A stretch of 19,017 nucleotides of DNA from Ignavibacteria bacterium UBA6906. GTDB lineage: Bacteria > Bacteroidota > Ignavibacteria > UBA10030 > UBA6906. Positions 6,562-15,149 of this stretch are shown here, one piece after another; position 1 is the first letter of the stretch; each line of letters opens with the position of its first letter. Where the stretch lies: positions 5,729 through 24,745 of the forward strand of contig DKBG01000061.1 of assembly GCA_002451155.1 (NCBI GenBank). Direction: 5' to 3'. The notes beneath the pieces are model-generated. The model made no database searches. It saw only the letters and a program-made list of their open reading frames with translations, and had not been told where the DNA came from. The translations under genes were made by a program, and so were the position numbers.

Positions 6562-7743
6562 ATGACCTCAGACAAAGTCGATCTCTCAGCTCTACGCCTG
6601 AGCAGTGAACAGAAGGAGGGCCTGCCCCCGGGGAGAACTCCCTGGAAGATCCTGATCCCTCTTCTCATAATCGCTGCGGCTGCGGCAGTATTCTTTTTGA
6701 AGGACAGTGTCACTCCACCCGTCCGGGTCGAGACGGTGCCCGTCCTGCTCGTCTCCCCCTCCCAGGCCAATACCGTTCTGACCGCCAGCGGATACGTTGT
6801 CGCCCAGGTAAAGGCCGCCGTTGCATCAAAGGGGACCGGAAGACTCGAGAAGCTCTACGTTGAGGAGGGGGACCGGGTTCGCAAGGGTCAGATTCTCGCC
6901 CAACTGGAGGACTCGGATATGGCCGCCCTCCTGGAGAAGGCACACGCAGATCTAGGAGTGGCAGAGGCCGATTCCGCCGATTCGCGGCAGACATACGACC
7001 GCCAGCAGACCCTGTATGCCTCCGGGCTCACTTCCACCGCAGAGCTCACGAGCGCGAAGGCGCGCCATGATCGAGTGATCGCATCAATTCGTTCAGCGCG
7101 CGCCGCGATCCGATCTGCCGAGGTGGCACTGGAGAACACCCGCATTCGCGCGCCGTTTGATGGGACAGTCCTCACCAAGAACGCCGACGTGGGAGAAGTC
7201 GTCGCCCCGCTCGCTGCGACGGCAAACTCGCGTGCTGCGGTCGTCACTATGGCTGACATGTCCTCCCTGCAGGTCGAAGCCGATGTCTCCGAATCGAATA
7301 TCACGCGCGTCACAATCGGGCAGCCCTGTGAAATAACCCTTGACGCCTATCCTGATATGCGGTATCCGGGATACGTATATAAAATCGTTCCGACTGCAGA
7401 CCGTGCCAAAGCTACCGTCCTGACAAAGATCGCGTTTGCCAAGAGAGACGAACGCGTCCTGCCGGAGATGAGCGCGAAGGTGTTGTTCCTTTCCGCCGAC
7501 TCTCCCGGTCCGGGTTCCGGAGCCGCCCCCAAGCTGACGGTCCCAACATCGGCGCTTGTACGCAGCGACCGGGGGTGGCTTCTCTTCCGGGTCCGGGAAG
7601 GAATCGCCGAACAGGTGGAGGTGAGAATCGGCGAACAGATTGGAGCCACCACCCAGATACTGGGCGGGGTATCCGAAGGCGACATGATTGTCAACCGTCC
7701 TGGGTCCGGGCTTGAGTCGGGTACACGTGTGGCGGTACAATAA
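6562..7743 (+). CDS. Periplasmic adaptor (HlyD/RND membrane-fusion protein family)
   Basis: This protein is predicted to bridge the inner-membrane ABC transporter to an outer-membrane channel. It starts at ATG 6562 (393 residues), or at GTG 6541 (400 residues), which is numbered from here. One TM helix (about 36-53) anchors it. The first lipoyl half (about 84-125) contains YVEEGDRVRKGQILAQLED. A helical hairpin (about 126-200) precedes the second lipoyl half, RIRAPFDGTVLTK. Beta-barrel and membrane-proximal domains follow (about 240-400), giving the normal family length and order. Neither start has a good ribosome site; the MTSDKVDLSALRL opening looks more natural than the longer form. ATPase and two FtsX-type permeases follow, as in MacAB- or DevBCA-like operons. 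No TolC gene is adjacent, though one lies at 17243-18592. Confidence 0.88.
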   Translation: MTSDKVDLSALRLSSEQKEGLPPGRTPWKILIPLLIIAAAAAVFFLKDSVTPPVRVETVPVLLVSPSQANTVLTASGYVVAQVKAAVASKGTGRLEKLYVEEGDRVRKGQILAQLEDSDMAALLEKAHADLGVAEADSADSRQTYDRQQTLYASGLTSTAELTSAKARHDRVIASIRSARAAIRSAEVALENTRIRAPFDGTVLTKNADVGEVVAPLAATANSRAAVVTMADMSSLQVEADVSESNITRVTIGQPCEITLDAYPDMRYPGYVYKIVPTADRAKATVLTKIAFAKRDERVLPEMSAKVLFLSADSPGPGSGAAPKLTVPTSALVRSDRGWLLFRVREGIAEQVEVRIGEQIGATTQILGGVSEGDMIVNRPGSGLESGTRVAVQ

Positions 7744-7770
7744 TCCTCATCAGATCGAGGGAGTAAGGCA

Positions 7771-8457
7771 ATGGGAGAATCCATCGGCCGTCCGATGGTC
7801 GAAGTTCGGAACGTCTCAAAGAGTTATCACAGGGACAGCATTGAAATTCCGGTCCTGCAACAAATCAACATTGCCGTTCCGGAGGGTGAGTTTCTTGCAC
7901 TAATGGGACCGTCAGGATCGGGTAAAACGACTCTGCTGAATCTGATCGCCGGAATCGACCGTCCCACCAGCGGAGAAGTGATCGTTCAGGGAACGAACAT
8001 CGGGCAGCTGAACGAATCGGCCCTCGCCAGGTGGCGCGCCTCACACATCGGATTTGTGTTTCAGTTCTACAATCTCCTTCCGGTGCTGACGGCGTTTGAT
8101 AACGTAGAGCTCCCCCTCCTTCTGACGAACCTTTCCAAAAGCGAGCGTCGGAACCGCGTGGAACTTGCGCTGAAGCTTGTCGGCCTCGCTGACCGGATGG
8201 CTCATTATCCGAAGCAGCTCTCCGGTGGGCAGGAGCAGCGCGTCGCGATCGCTCGCGCCATTGTCACCGATCCGACGCTTCTCGTCGCCGACGAGCCGAC
8301 CGGGGACCTCGACAAAGTCTCTGCGGGGGAAATCATGGATCTCCTGGATCGGCTGAACAAGGAATTCCGCAAAACGATCGTCATGGTCACTCACGATCCC
8401 CGGGCGGCCGAAAAAGCACATACTGTGACGCATCTCGAAAAGGGGGAGCTCGCCTGA
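7771..8457 (+). CDS. ABC transporter ATPase, LolD/MacB type
   Basis: This 228-residue protein is a single nucleotide-binding domain that powers the two permeases encoded next. It shows Walker A GPSGSGKT (46-53), a Q-loop glutamine at 98 in FVFQFYNLLP (typical of the MacB/LolD/FtsE group), signature LSGGQEQR (150-157), Walker B LLVADE (170-175) followed by PTGDLD, and H-loop VTHD with H208. All catalytic residues are present, so it should be active. ATG 7771 is preceded by GGGAGTAAGG two bases upstream. It lies 27 bases after the adaptor gene and 10 bases before the first permease, which fits one operon. Substrate cannot be read from the ATPase: lipoprotein, peptide, macrolide or glycolipid export are all possible in this group. 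Confidence 0.93.
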   Translation: MGESIGRPMVEVRNVSKSYHRDSIEIPVLQQINIAVPEGEFLALMGPSGSGKTTLLNLIAGIDRPTSGEVIVQGTNIGQLNESALARWRASHIGFVFQFYNLLPVLTAFDNVELPLLLTNLSKSERRNRVELALKLVGLADRMAHYPKQLSGGQEQRVAIARAIVTDPTLLVADEPTGDLDKVSAGEIMDLLDRLNKEFRKTIVMVTHDPRAAEKAHTVTHLEKGELA

Positions 8458-8467
8458 GCTATCACGC

Positions 8468-9634
8468 ATGTTCGTCCTAAATCTGGTCCTAAAGAACACG
8501 CTCCGGCACAAATTGCGAACATTGCTGACGATTTTCGGTATAGCCATCGCTGTCGCGGCGTTCGGCTTCATACGGACTATTGTCACCGCCTGGAGCGCCG
8601 GCGTGGAGGCATCGGCCCAGAACAGGATGATCACCCGGCATGCGGTCTCGTTCATTCTCCCTCTCCCCTATTCCTATCTGGATCGGATCGCCAACGTGCC
8701 CGGCGTGTCCGCCGCATCCTTCGCGAACTGGTTCGGTGGGGTGTACAAGGACGCAGCTGACTTCAAGAACTTCTTCCCTCGCATCGCCGTCGAATCGGAC
8801 ACCTACTTCGATCTGTATCCGGAGTTTATCATATCCCCCGACCAGCTGGCGCTATTCAAGGCAGAACGGAACGCCTGTATCGTCGGCGCCAAGCTCGCGG
8901 CGGAGCAGGGATTCGCGCTGGGGGACGTCATTCCAATCGAAGGAGATATCTTCCCCGGACGATGGGAATTTACTGTCCGGGGGATCTATCGGGGACGTGA
9001 CCGAACGACCGACGAGACCCAGATGTTCTTCCACTGGAAGTACCTCAACGAACGGATCCGCGAGATGCAGCCTGCCCGTGAGGGAATGGTCGGGTGGTAT
9101 GTCATTCAGGTCGACCGGCCCGACGACATGCCCCGTGTGGGTGGTGAAATCGACGGCATGTTTGAAAATTCGAGGGCCAGGACTAAAACGGAGACGGAAC
9201 GGGAATTCCAGCAGAGCTTCGTCTCAATGTCCAGCTCAATCATCACCTCGTTGAAGGCGGCATCCTATCTCATCGTGGGGATCATCCTGCTGGTTCTCGC
9301 CAATACGATTGTCATGTCAGCCCGGGAACGAATGAGAGAGTACGCGGTATTGAAGACAATCGGATTCAGCGGTATTCACATCGTCGGGTTGATCGGGGGG
9401 GAGTCCATGGTGATCGCCATCCTTGGCGGGGCCATCGGGCTGGCGCTGACATTCCCGGCCGCAGGAGCACTTGCAGCAGCATTCCCGACATTCTTCCCGA
9501 TCGTAAACGTGGAACCGCTCACCATTATTATCGCCGCCGGAGTCTCACTTGCTGCGGGCCTGGTTGCGGCGATGTTCCCCGCAATGCGGGCGCTGCGGAT
9601 GAACACGGCAGACGGGCTACGATCCGTAGGATAG
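8468..9634 (+). CDS. ABC transporter permease 1, FtsX/MacB-like
   Basis: This 388-residue inner-membrane protein has the four-helix topology of the MacB/LolC/E/FtsX type: TM1 near 16-40, a large periplasmic domain (about 45-255), then three helices in the last 130 residues. Family hallmarks are RMREYAVLKTIGFS just after TM2 and the PAMRALRMNTADGLR-like C-terminus. The ribosome site is poor (none within 12 bases of ATG 8468), so translation is probably coupled to the ATPase gene that ends 10 bases upstream. It most likely pairs with the next permease as a heterodimer. It carries no fused ATPase, so the layout is closer to LolCDE or DevBCA than to one-piece MacB. Confidence 0.9.
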   Translation: MFVLNLVLKNTLRHKLRTLLTIFGIAIAVAAFGFIRTIVTAWSAGVEASAQNRMITRHAVSFILPLPYSYLDRIANVPGVSAASFANWFGGVYKDAADFKNFFPRIAVESDTYFDLYPEFIISPDQLALFKAERNACIVGAKLAAEQGFALGDVIPIEGDIFPGRWEFTVRGIYRGRDRTTDETQMFFHWKYLNERIREMQPAREGMVGWYVIQVDRPDDMPRVGGEIDGMFENSRARTKTETEREFQQSFVSMSSSIITSLKAASYLIVGIILLVLANTIVMSARERMREYAVLKTIGFSGIHIVGLIGGESMVIAILGGAIGLALTFPAAGALAAAFPTFFPIVNVEPLTIIIAAGVSLAAGLVAAMFPAMRALRMNTADGLRSVG

Positions 9635-9638
9635 CGCA

Positions 9639-10808
9639 ATGAAGATTCCACTCTCCTATTCCTGGCGGAGTCTCTGGACTCGCCGTCTCACCACGACGAT
9701 GACGCTTGCCGGTCTTGCGCTTGTCGTCTTTGTCTTCGCCGCCGTCCTCATGCTCGCCCATGGGATTGAAGTCGCCCTCATCGACACGGGTTCCGATGAC
9801 AACGCAATTGTGATCCGGCGGTCTTCAACGTCAGAACTCGTGAGTCAGATCGAGCGGGATGCGGCAAACATCATCACAACGCTCCCTCAGATCGCGCGCG
9901 GGGCGGACGGCAAACCCCAGGCATCGACGGAGACATACGTGCTGATCAACCTCGAAAAGAAAGAAACGGGCGATATGGGGAATATTTCCGTTCGGGGAAT
10001 ATCGCCCGGGGCGATGCAACTGCGGCCCCAGGTACGGCTGACCGAGGGGCGGATGTTCCGCTTTGGAACAGACGAGATCATCATCGGCCAGAATATCGCC
10101 AGACGCTTCCAGGGTTGCGAAATCGGGCAGACGATCCGGTTCGGGGAGTCCGACTGGGTGATCGTCGGGCACTTCGCCGCGCAAGGGTCCGCATTTGAAT
10201 CAGAGATCTGGGGAGACGTGGAACAGTTCATGCCGTCGTTTGGCCGGCCCGTCTTCTCATCGGTCACGGTTCGCTTGAGGAACCCTGAGGAATTCACGCG
10301 ATTCAAAGCTTCTGTCGAGCAGGATCCCCGGACACAGATGGGAGACGTGAAACGGGAAAGAGAGTATTACCGCGAGCAATCGGCATTGATGTCGTCCTTC
10401 GTTAGAATCCTCGGATTGCTTGTTACATTCATCTTCAGCATTGGAGCGGTCATCGGAGCGGTGATCACCATGTATGCCGCTGTCGCTAACAGGACGGTCG
10501 AGATCGGCACGTTGCGGGCCCTCGGGTTCAGACGAAGGAGCGTGCTCGGGGCCTTCCTGGTTGAATCCACCCTTCTGTCGCTCATCGGCGGAAGTGTAGG
10601 AATCGGTCTCGCCGCCTTGATGTCTTTCGTCCGGATCTCAACGACGAATTTCGGATCGTTCTCGGAACTCGGGTTCGGATTCGCCCTTTCCCCCTCGATT
10701 ATCACCGCGTCATTTGTTTTTGCCGTCACCATGGGACTCATCGGGGGATTTTTTCCCGCTGTGCGTGCAGCCCGGCTGAATATCCTGACAGCCCTGCGAG
10801 AGGCGTAA
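9639..10808 (+). CDS. ABC transporter permease 2, FtsX/MacB-like
   Basis: This 389-residue permease has the same architecture as its upstream neighbour: TM1 near 20-42, a periplasmic MacB-like core domain, and three C-terminal helices. The NRTVEIGTLRALGFRRR motif after TM2 and the AVRAARLNILTALREA ending are diagnostic. AGGA lies seven bases before ATG 9639, and the gene starts four bases after the previous stop. The two permeases differ widely in the periplasmic domain, so they are distinct subunits rather than a recent duplication. It is the last gene of the operon and is followed by the hairpin at 10836-10872. Confidence 0.9.
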   Translation: MKIPLSYSWRSLWTRRLTTTMTLAGLALVVFVFAAVLMLAHGIEVALIDTGSDDNAIVIRRSSTSELVSQIERDAANIITTLPQIARGADGKPQASTETYVLINLEKKETGDMGNISVRGISPGAMQLRPQVRLTEGRMFRFGTDEIIIGQNIARRFQGCEIGQTIRFGESDWVIVGHFAAQGSAFESEIWGDVEQFMPSFGRPVFSSVTVRLRNPEEFTRFKASVEQDPRTQMGDVKREREYYREQSALMSSFVRILGLLVTFIFSIGAVIGAVITMYAAVANRTVEIGTLRALGFRRRSVLGAFLVESTLLSLIGGSVGIGLAALMSFVRISTTNFGSFSELGFGFALSPSIITASFVFAVTMGLIGGFFPAVRAARLNILTALREA

Positions 10809-10835
10809 TGCCTCCTGTTCCGGGGCACTCATCCT

Positions 10836-10872
10836 GAACGACAACGCCGCCTTTCAGGCGGCGTTGTCGTTC
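10836..10872. terminator. Perfect 16-bp hairpin between convergent operons
   Basis: A 16-base arm starting GAACGACAACGCCGCC (10836-10851) is followed by loop TTTCA and its exact complement (10857-10872). It starts 27 bases after the permease stop and about 100 bases beyond the DUF2461 stop on the other strand. The long GC-rich stem fits a bidirectional terminator, although no T-run of standard length follows on either strand. Confidence 0.7.
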
Positions 10873-10974
10873 CATAGCGCAGGCTCATTCGAACCCCGGC
10901 CGGCCTCGACCGGACGGACCGGGGATCATCTCCGCCGGTCGTCAGACCGATTCCGCCGGGAGGGGGCGAAGACC

Positions 10975-11685
10975 TCACCCAATGGCCCTGGTGAGCCACC
11001 GCACCAACGGTAGGATATCATTGAACACGCGAACGACCGTGTCGGGGAACTTCGCCGAGTAGCAGGCGCTCTCCTCCCGTACGACGCCGGTGTAGAACTG
11101 CCTGTGTGTGAGGTATCCGATCAGGGGATGATCTTTCGGATACCCGAGGGGTGCTCTGGAAAGCTTCTCACCTTCAATTCCCCCAAAGACCCTCCGGAAC
11201 GTCCGGTTCTCGACTACCTCGAGCCATTCGTCCGGCCGATCAGCGATTGAAGCCCTGATCGCTTTGAGCTGAGGGCCGGTCGGCATGTACAGTCCGCCCC
11301 CGATATAAATCTCCCCCGGTTCTATTCCCAGGTAGAGGCCTGGCGTCTCGGTCGGCCCTTTCCTCCCCCTCTGATCAAAGCTGGCGGCGATGTTGGTCTT
11401 ATAGGGTGCCTTGTTCTTGCTGAACCGAACATCCCGGTAGATCCGGAAGATCGAACGCCGCGGATTGAAGTCGAACTCCGGAGCGATGTCCGCCATCCGT
11501 CCTGCGAGAGCAGCAATGAGACACTGCATTGGAAAGCGCACGAATTCCTCATAGTCGTTCTTGTGCGCCTGGAACCAAGGACGGGTGTTGTTTCGCTTGA
11601 GGGCCCGTAGAAATGTGAGCGCTTCTTTCGGAAAGCCAGTGAAGGGGGGATACAGGTCATCCCCCGGGAGTATTCGAACGGGCAC
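10975..11685 (-). CDS. DUF2461 / TIGR02453-family protein
   Basis: This 236-residue cytosolic protein belongs to the DUF2461 family, whose biochemical role is not established. Family hallmarks are FPKEALTFLRALKRNN followed by RPWFQAHKNDYEEF (about 18-49), SIFRIYRDVRFSKNKAPYKT (about 78-97) and the GLYLGIEPGEIYIGGGLY core (about 116-133). It is full-length and has no signal peptide or membrane segment. GTG 11685 is the start: AAAAGGAG precedes it by about seven bases and overlaps the stop codon of the acid-phosphatase-like gene, 13 bases upstream. The two genes are therefore almost certainly cotranscribed, the phosphatase first, but nothing in the sequence says how their functions connect. Confidence 0.9.
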   Translation of the reverse strand: MPVRILPGDDLYPPFTGFPKEALTFLRALKRNNTRPWFQAHKNDYEEFVRFPMQCLIAALAGRMADIAPEFDFNPRRSIFRIYRDVRFSKNKAPYKTNIAASFDQRGRKGPTETPGLYLGIEPGEIYIGGGLYMPTGPQLKAIRASIADRPDEWLEVVENRTFRRVFGGIEGEKLSRAPLGYPKDHPLIGYLTHRQFYTGVVREESACYSAKFPDTVVRVFNDILPLVRWLTRAIG

Positions 11686-11698
11686 GGCTGATCTCCTT

Positions 11699-12937
11699 TT
11701 ACTGTTGTTTCGCTGCCTCGACCAGATTCCCCTTTCTGTCGATCCAGAATTCCAACGCCCCCCCTCCCATGTCGAGAGGACGGGCCTCGCTGCCGTTAAA
11801 GAAAATCAGGCGTACGCGCTCGCGAGCGAATTTCATCTGGACGAACCCGGGAAAGGAGATCCCTTCCCCCGCCGCGTTGGATGATGTGAACTCACGGGGC
11901 GGGAGTGGCAGGCGAACCCGGGATGGCCTCGCGCCGGCCCCTGAGACTACCTGAACTCCGGGCCGGACATTGAGACCGTCATGCTGCTCTCGCAGCGGGA
12001 GCAGCTGGAGGCTATGATCGTGACCGGAAAGCGCGATCTGGATTGTCGCGCCGCCCCGATCCACTGCAGCCTGAAGCGAGTCAATGTACCACCGATACCG
12101 GTCGGCGCAGCAATCCTCCGGGTCAAGCCAGTTCTTCAACCATCCAACCGCATTGCTGTCCCGGTCGCAGTTTGTAAGATATTCGACCGTCCGGGTTTCG
12201 TCATCCCAGATCGAATATCCGCCATGGACTCCGACGCTCCGGATCGGGTGGTGCATAACGAGACTGCGCCAGATCACCCCGCGCCGCAAAGCGGACCGTC
12301 GAAGGAGTCTGCTCAGGCTGTCAAGCGCTCCCCTCCAGCGGGCGGGGTCAGTCCGGAGAAACACCGGTGAATCAACGAAGATGAATTCGGCAGAAACTGC
12401 GGATCCCTCCGAGATCGGGTACGCGACGGAGGAAGGATACCCGGAATGGTACGTCCAGAATTCGATCTCCGCCGCCCTGCGATTTCCCTTGTCCGACATG
12501 CCGACGGGGAGCTCAGCAAGGGAAACCAGGCCGAACAGCAGTGACGTCTTGAGGGCCAGCGTCCGGTAATAATCGTGATTGCCTGAAATCGCATGGACCC
12601 GATCCGGCGGCACAAAATCAAAAATCTCCCTGAACGGTCCGAGCACCTCTTTGACCTTTCCTTCGACGTCCTCTTCGGGCAGGTTCAATCCTGTTTCGTA
12701 AAAGTTGTCGCCGAGAAACAGGAGGACATCGAACACACCGGCGTCATTCATGCCATTCGCCATCTCCAGCAAGGTCTCCGCGTTGTGCCGCAGCACCTTT
12801 CCACCCTCGCCGACGTCCCCGATCGCGACGACCGTGAGAGGTCTCGGGGTCTGGCAGAACGCGTGGTCCCCCGTCCTGAGGGCGACCGTGACCCCGATGG
12901 CGAAAACAGCGCATCCTATCTGCAGAAGACGACTCAT
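11699..12937 (-). CDS. Exported acid-phosphatase-like metallophosphoesterase (TRAP/purple acid phosphatase type)
   Basis: This 412-residue protein is a predicted periplasmic or secreted phosphohydrolase. An N-terminal hydrophobic stretch (about 4-20) followed by HAFCQT looks like a signal peptide or anchor. The metal-binding motifs appear in order: GDVGEGG (D41), GDNFYETG (D77, N78, Y80), GNHD (N120, H121), MHHP (H229, H230) and GHDH (H306, H308). GDNFY with its metal-bridging tyrosine position resembles tartrate-resistant acid phosphatase, so a purple-type dinuclear centre is plausible. A Cys pair (C276, C277) lies in the insert near 255-285. The ATG at 12937 has only a weak GGGCAG upstream. 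It heads an operon with DUF2461 and diverges from the thioredoxin-like gene across a 61-base spacer. The natural substrate is unknown. Confidence 0.85.
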   Translation of the reverse strand: MSRLLQIGCAVFAIGVTVALRTGDHAFCQTPRPLTVVAIGDVGEGGKVLRHNAETLLEMANGMNDAGVFDVLLFLGDNFYETGLNLPEEDVEGKVKEVLGPFREIFDFVPPDRVHAISGNHDYYRTLALKTSLLFGLVSLAELPVGMSDKGNRRAAEIEFWTYHSGYPSSVAYPISEGSAVSAEFIFVDSPVFLRTDPARWRGALDSLSRLLRRSALRRGVIWRSLVMHHPIRSVGVHGGYSIWDDETRTVEYLTNCDRDSNAVGWLKNWLDPEDCCADRYRWYIDSLQAAVDRGGATIQIALSGHDHSLQLLPLREQHDGLNVRPGVQVVSGAGARPSRVRLPLPPREFTSSNAAGEGISFPGFVQMKFARERVRLIFFNGSEARPLDMGGGALEFWIDRKGNLVEAAKQQ

Positions 12938-12998
12938 GATTCTGCCCGATCTTCATTTTCGAAGAATATACGGCAGGCAGCAGCGAATTCAAAGGGAA

Positions 12999-13886
12999 AT
13001 GATTTGCATGAGAGAACCAATTTCATACTTTGGTACAGAGAGCTTCCCGAACAGAATGGACCCTGAACTGATGACGTACGACGTAAACGATTTTTCGACA
13101 GATGTTATTGAGCGCAGTAAGACAGTCCCCGTGCTTGTCGATTTCTGGGCTGAATGGTGTGGCCCATGCCGGGTGCTCGGGCCGGTCCTCGAGCGGCTGG
13201 CAGGCAAGAGCGGGGGAAGATGGGAACTCGCGAAAGTGAATTCGGACATCCATCAGGAGATTGCCAGGCAATACGGCGTTCGGGGAATTCCCAACGTCAA
13301 GCTCTTCATCGATGGCAAGGTGGCTGATGAGTTCACAGGTGCCCTGCCGGAGCGGGCAGTTGAACAATGGCTGGAGAAAGCCCTTCCCAGCCCCCACCGG
13401 AAGTCCCTGGCTGAAGCGAATGAGTTGTTGGCCCGCGGCGATCAGGATGGTGCCCGAACGCTCCTGGAGGATGTCCTGGCGAAGGAAGGGGAGAATCACA
13501 CCGCGAGGGCGCTCCTCGCCCGGATCCTCCTGTTCTCCGATCCGCAACGCGCGATCGACCTGGTCGCGCCGATTGAGGAAGACTCCGACCAATTCCAGCT
13601 GGCCGAGTCGGTCAGAACGATTGCGTCGGTGAGTCAGAAGGCGCAGCACCCGGCTTCCTTGCCCGAGAGCCCGGTGAAAGCCGCCTACCTCGAAGCAGCC
13701 GCACTCGTCCAGGCTCGCGATTTTGATCAAGCGGTCGAGAAGTATATCGAGATCGTGCGAGGGAACCGGGAGTATGACGATGATGGGGCCCGCCGCACCG
13801 TGGTGGCGATCTTCAAGCTCATGGGGGACGAAGACCCTGTGACGGTCAAACACCGACGATCGTTCAGCAGCGCGCTCTTTGCATGA
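12999..13886 (+). CDS. ybbN: Thioredoxin-TPR protein, YbbN/CnoX-like
   Basis: This 295-residue cytosolic protein joins an N-terminal thioredoxin fold (about 25-130) to a helical TPR-like region (about 133-290). The active site is intact, WCGPC with C54 and C57, and the cis-proline is P98 in RGIPNVKLF. E. coli YbbN (CnoX) has a thioredoxin fold with a degenerate SXXC site plus TPRs and works as a chaperone partner. Here the CXXC suggests real redox activity, as in many non-enteric homologues. The start is ATG 12999 or ATG 13008; AAAGGG at 12991-12996 is close to the first and rather far from the second. The open frame continues upstream across the divergent phosphatase gene, but that part is antisense and rejected. 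It is convergent with the exporter operon. Confidence 0.87.
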   Translation: MICMREPISYFGTESFPNRMDPELMTYDVNDFSTDVIERSKTVPVLVDFWAEWCGPCRVLGPVLERLAGKSGGRWELAKVNSDIHQEIARQYGVRGIPNVKLFIDGKVADEFTGALPERAVEQWLEKALPSPHRKSLAEANELLARGDQDGARTLLEDVLAKEGENHTARALLARILLFSDPQRAIDLVAPIEEDSDQFQLAESVRTIASVSQKAQHPASLPESPVKAAYLEAAALVQARDFDQAVEKYIEIVRGNREYDDDGARRTVVAIFKLMGDEDPVTVKHRRSFSSALFA

Positions 13887-13956
13887 GGCGCTGCCCGCAG
13901 ATTGAGTTGCACCGAGCCAGATGTATTCTCCCTCCGCACCGCGGTCGCTGACGCGC

Positions 13957-13965
13957 GGGGGGGGG
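13957..13965. repeat. G9 homopolymer in the convergent spacer
   Basis: Nine G in a row lie in the 113-base gap between the thioredoxin-like gene and the last permease of the ABC-2 operon. It is outside any gene I support. No clear terminator hairpin is visible in this gap. Confidence 0.6.
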
Positions 13966-13999
13966 AACCGTCACCTTCTTCCCCGCCTCCCTGCCCTCG

Positions 14000-15136
14000 C
14001 TACTTCAGCTTCTTCTGGAATCTCAACACGCTTAGAGCGAAGATAACAACGCCGATCGCCAGCAGGGGCAGTGCCTGGTCCCAGAGCTCCGCGATTCCCG
14101 TCCCTTTCAGGAATATCCCCCGTACGATGACAAGAAAATACCGGAGCGGGAAGATGTAGGTGATAGCCTGGATGATTGGGGGCATGTTGGCAATGGGAAA
14201 CGCAAACCCTCCAAGCAGCATGAAGGGAAACATAAAGAAGAACTGCGCTATGAGCATTGCCTGCTGTTGTGATTTCGCGATGGTTGAGACCAGCAGCCCA
14301 AGCCCGAGTGTGGTGAGGACGAATAATCCGCTCAGTCCGAAAAGAAGTGGTATGCTCCCCCGGATCGGGACACCGAACCAGAAGTGTGCCACTGAAAGAA
14401 CAAAGACGATGTCGACAAACCCGATCAGGGCAAAAGGAACGAGCTTCCCAAGAATGAGCTGATATGGCCTGATGGGAGTCACCATCAGCTGTTCGAGGGT
14501 TCCAGCCTCCTTTTCCCGGACGATTCCGAGCGCCGTGAGCGTCATGGTAATGATCATCAACACCAGGGCAACAACTCCCGGGACCATGTAAAACTGGCTC
14601 TTCAGATCAGGGTTAAACCAGATCCGCGGTTCGGGGACAATTCGGGCAAGCCGGGGTCCCGCGCCTCCCCCGCTCCTGTTCGCCACAACCGTCTGGGAAA
14701 ATGAAGAAATGATCTGCGTCGAATAGCCGAGGAGAATGTTCGAAGAATTTGCGTCCGTGCCGTCGAGCACAATCTGGAGGGGAGCTGATTCCCGGGCGAG
14801 CAGCCTGCGGCCAAAGTCCACCGGGATGACAAGCGCGACGGTCGCCATCGAACGCTCGATATAGCGGTCAATGTCGGATGGGCGGTCGACCCGATATCCG
14901 TCGATGAAATACTCGGACGTCGTGAACCGCCGGATCAACTCCCTGCTCTCCGCCGTCTTGTCCAGGTCACAGATGACCATCGTAGTGTTCGTGATATCGG
15001 TCGTCGCTGCGTAGCCGAGAAGGATCACCTGGATGACCGGGGCGAGGATCGACACCATGAGCATCCTCTTGTCCTGCCTGATCTGCAAGAATTCCTTCCT
15101 GATCATCTCGCCGATGACTCTCAGACTGTCGCGCAT
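14000..15136 (-). CDS. ABC-2 type permease 2 (YhhJ/YbhS/YbhR-like)
   Basis: This 378-residue inner-membrane subunit of an ABC-2 exporter is the last gene of the operon. TM1 is near 28-44, followed by a periplasmic domain (about 50-180), then five helices between about 183 and 372. Family motifs are the cytosolic IRKEFLQIRQDKR entry, RIWFNPDL (171-178), VREKEAGTLEQL (206-217) and the VRGIFLKGTG stretch near 338-347. The ATG at 15136 has GGAG and AAGGG within about 12 bases upstream and lies 13 bases after the preceding stop. It aligns residue for residue with the previous permease, so the two should form a heterodimer. Its ATPases are the proteins encoded at 16296-17246 and 18595-19017. The exported substrate is unknown; drugs and hydrophobic compounds are typical for the family. 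Confidence 0.9.
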   Translation of the reverse strand: MRDSLRVIGEMIRKEFLQIRQDKRMLMVSILAPVIQVILLGYAATTDITNTTMVICDLDKTAESRELIRRFTTSEYFIDGYRVDRPSDIDRYIERSMATVALVIPVDFGRRLLARESAPLQIVLDGTDANSSNILLGYSTQIISSFSQTVVANRSGGGAGPRLARIVPEPRIWFNPDLKSQFYMVPGVVALVLMIITMTLTALGIVREKEAGTLEQLMVTPIRPYQLILGKLVPFALIGFVDIVFVLSVAHFWFGVPIRGSIPLLFGLSGLFVLTTLGLGLLVSTIAKSQQQAMLIAQFFFMFPFMLLGGFAFPIANMPPIIQAITYIFPLRYFLVIVRGIFLKGTGIAELWDQALPLLAIGVVIFALSVLRFQKKLK

Positions 15137-15149
15137 ACCCTTATCTCCG

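Noticed and set aside
10870..10900. GGGTTCGAATG on the minus strand, resembling a tRNA T-loop
   Set aside because: The flanking bases cannot form a 5-bp T-stem, and no acceptor, D or anticodon arm is visible nearby.
12705..12998. In-frame upstream extension of the thioredoxin-TPR gene
   Set aside because: It is antisense to the phosphatase gene, has no domain similarity, and an ATG with a nearby AAAGGG at 12991 gives the normal family N-terminus.
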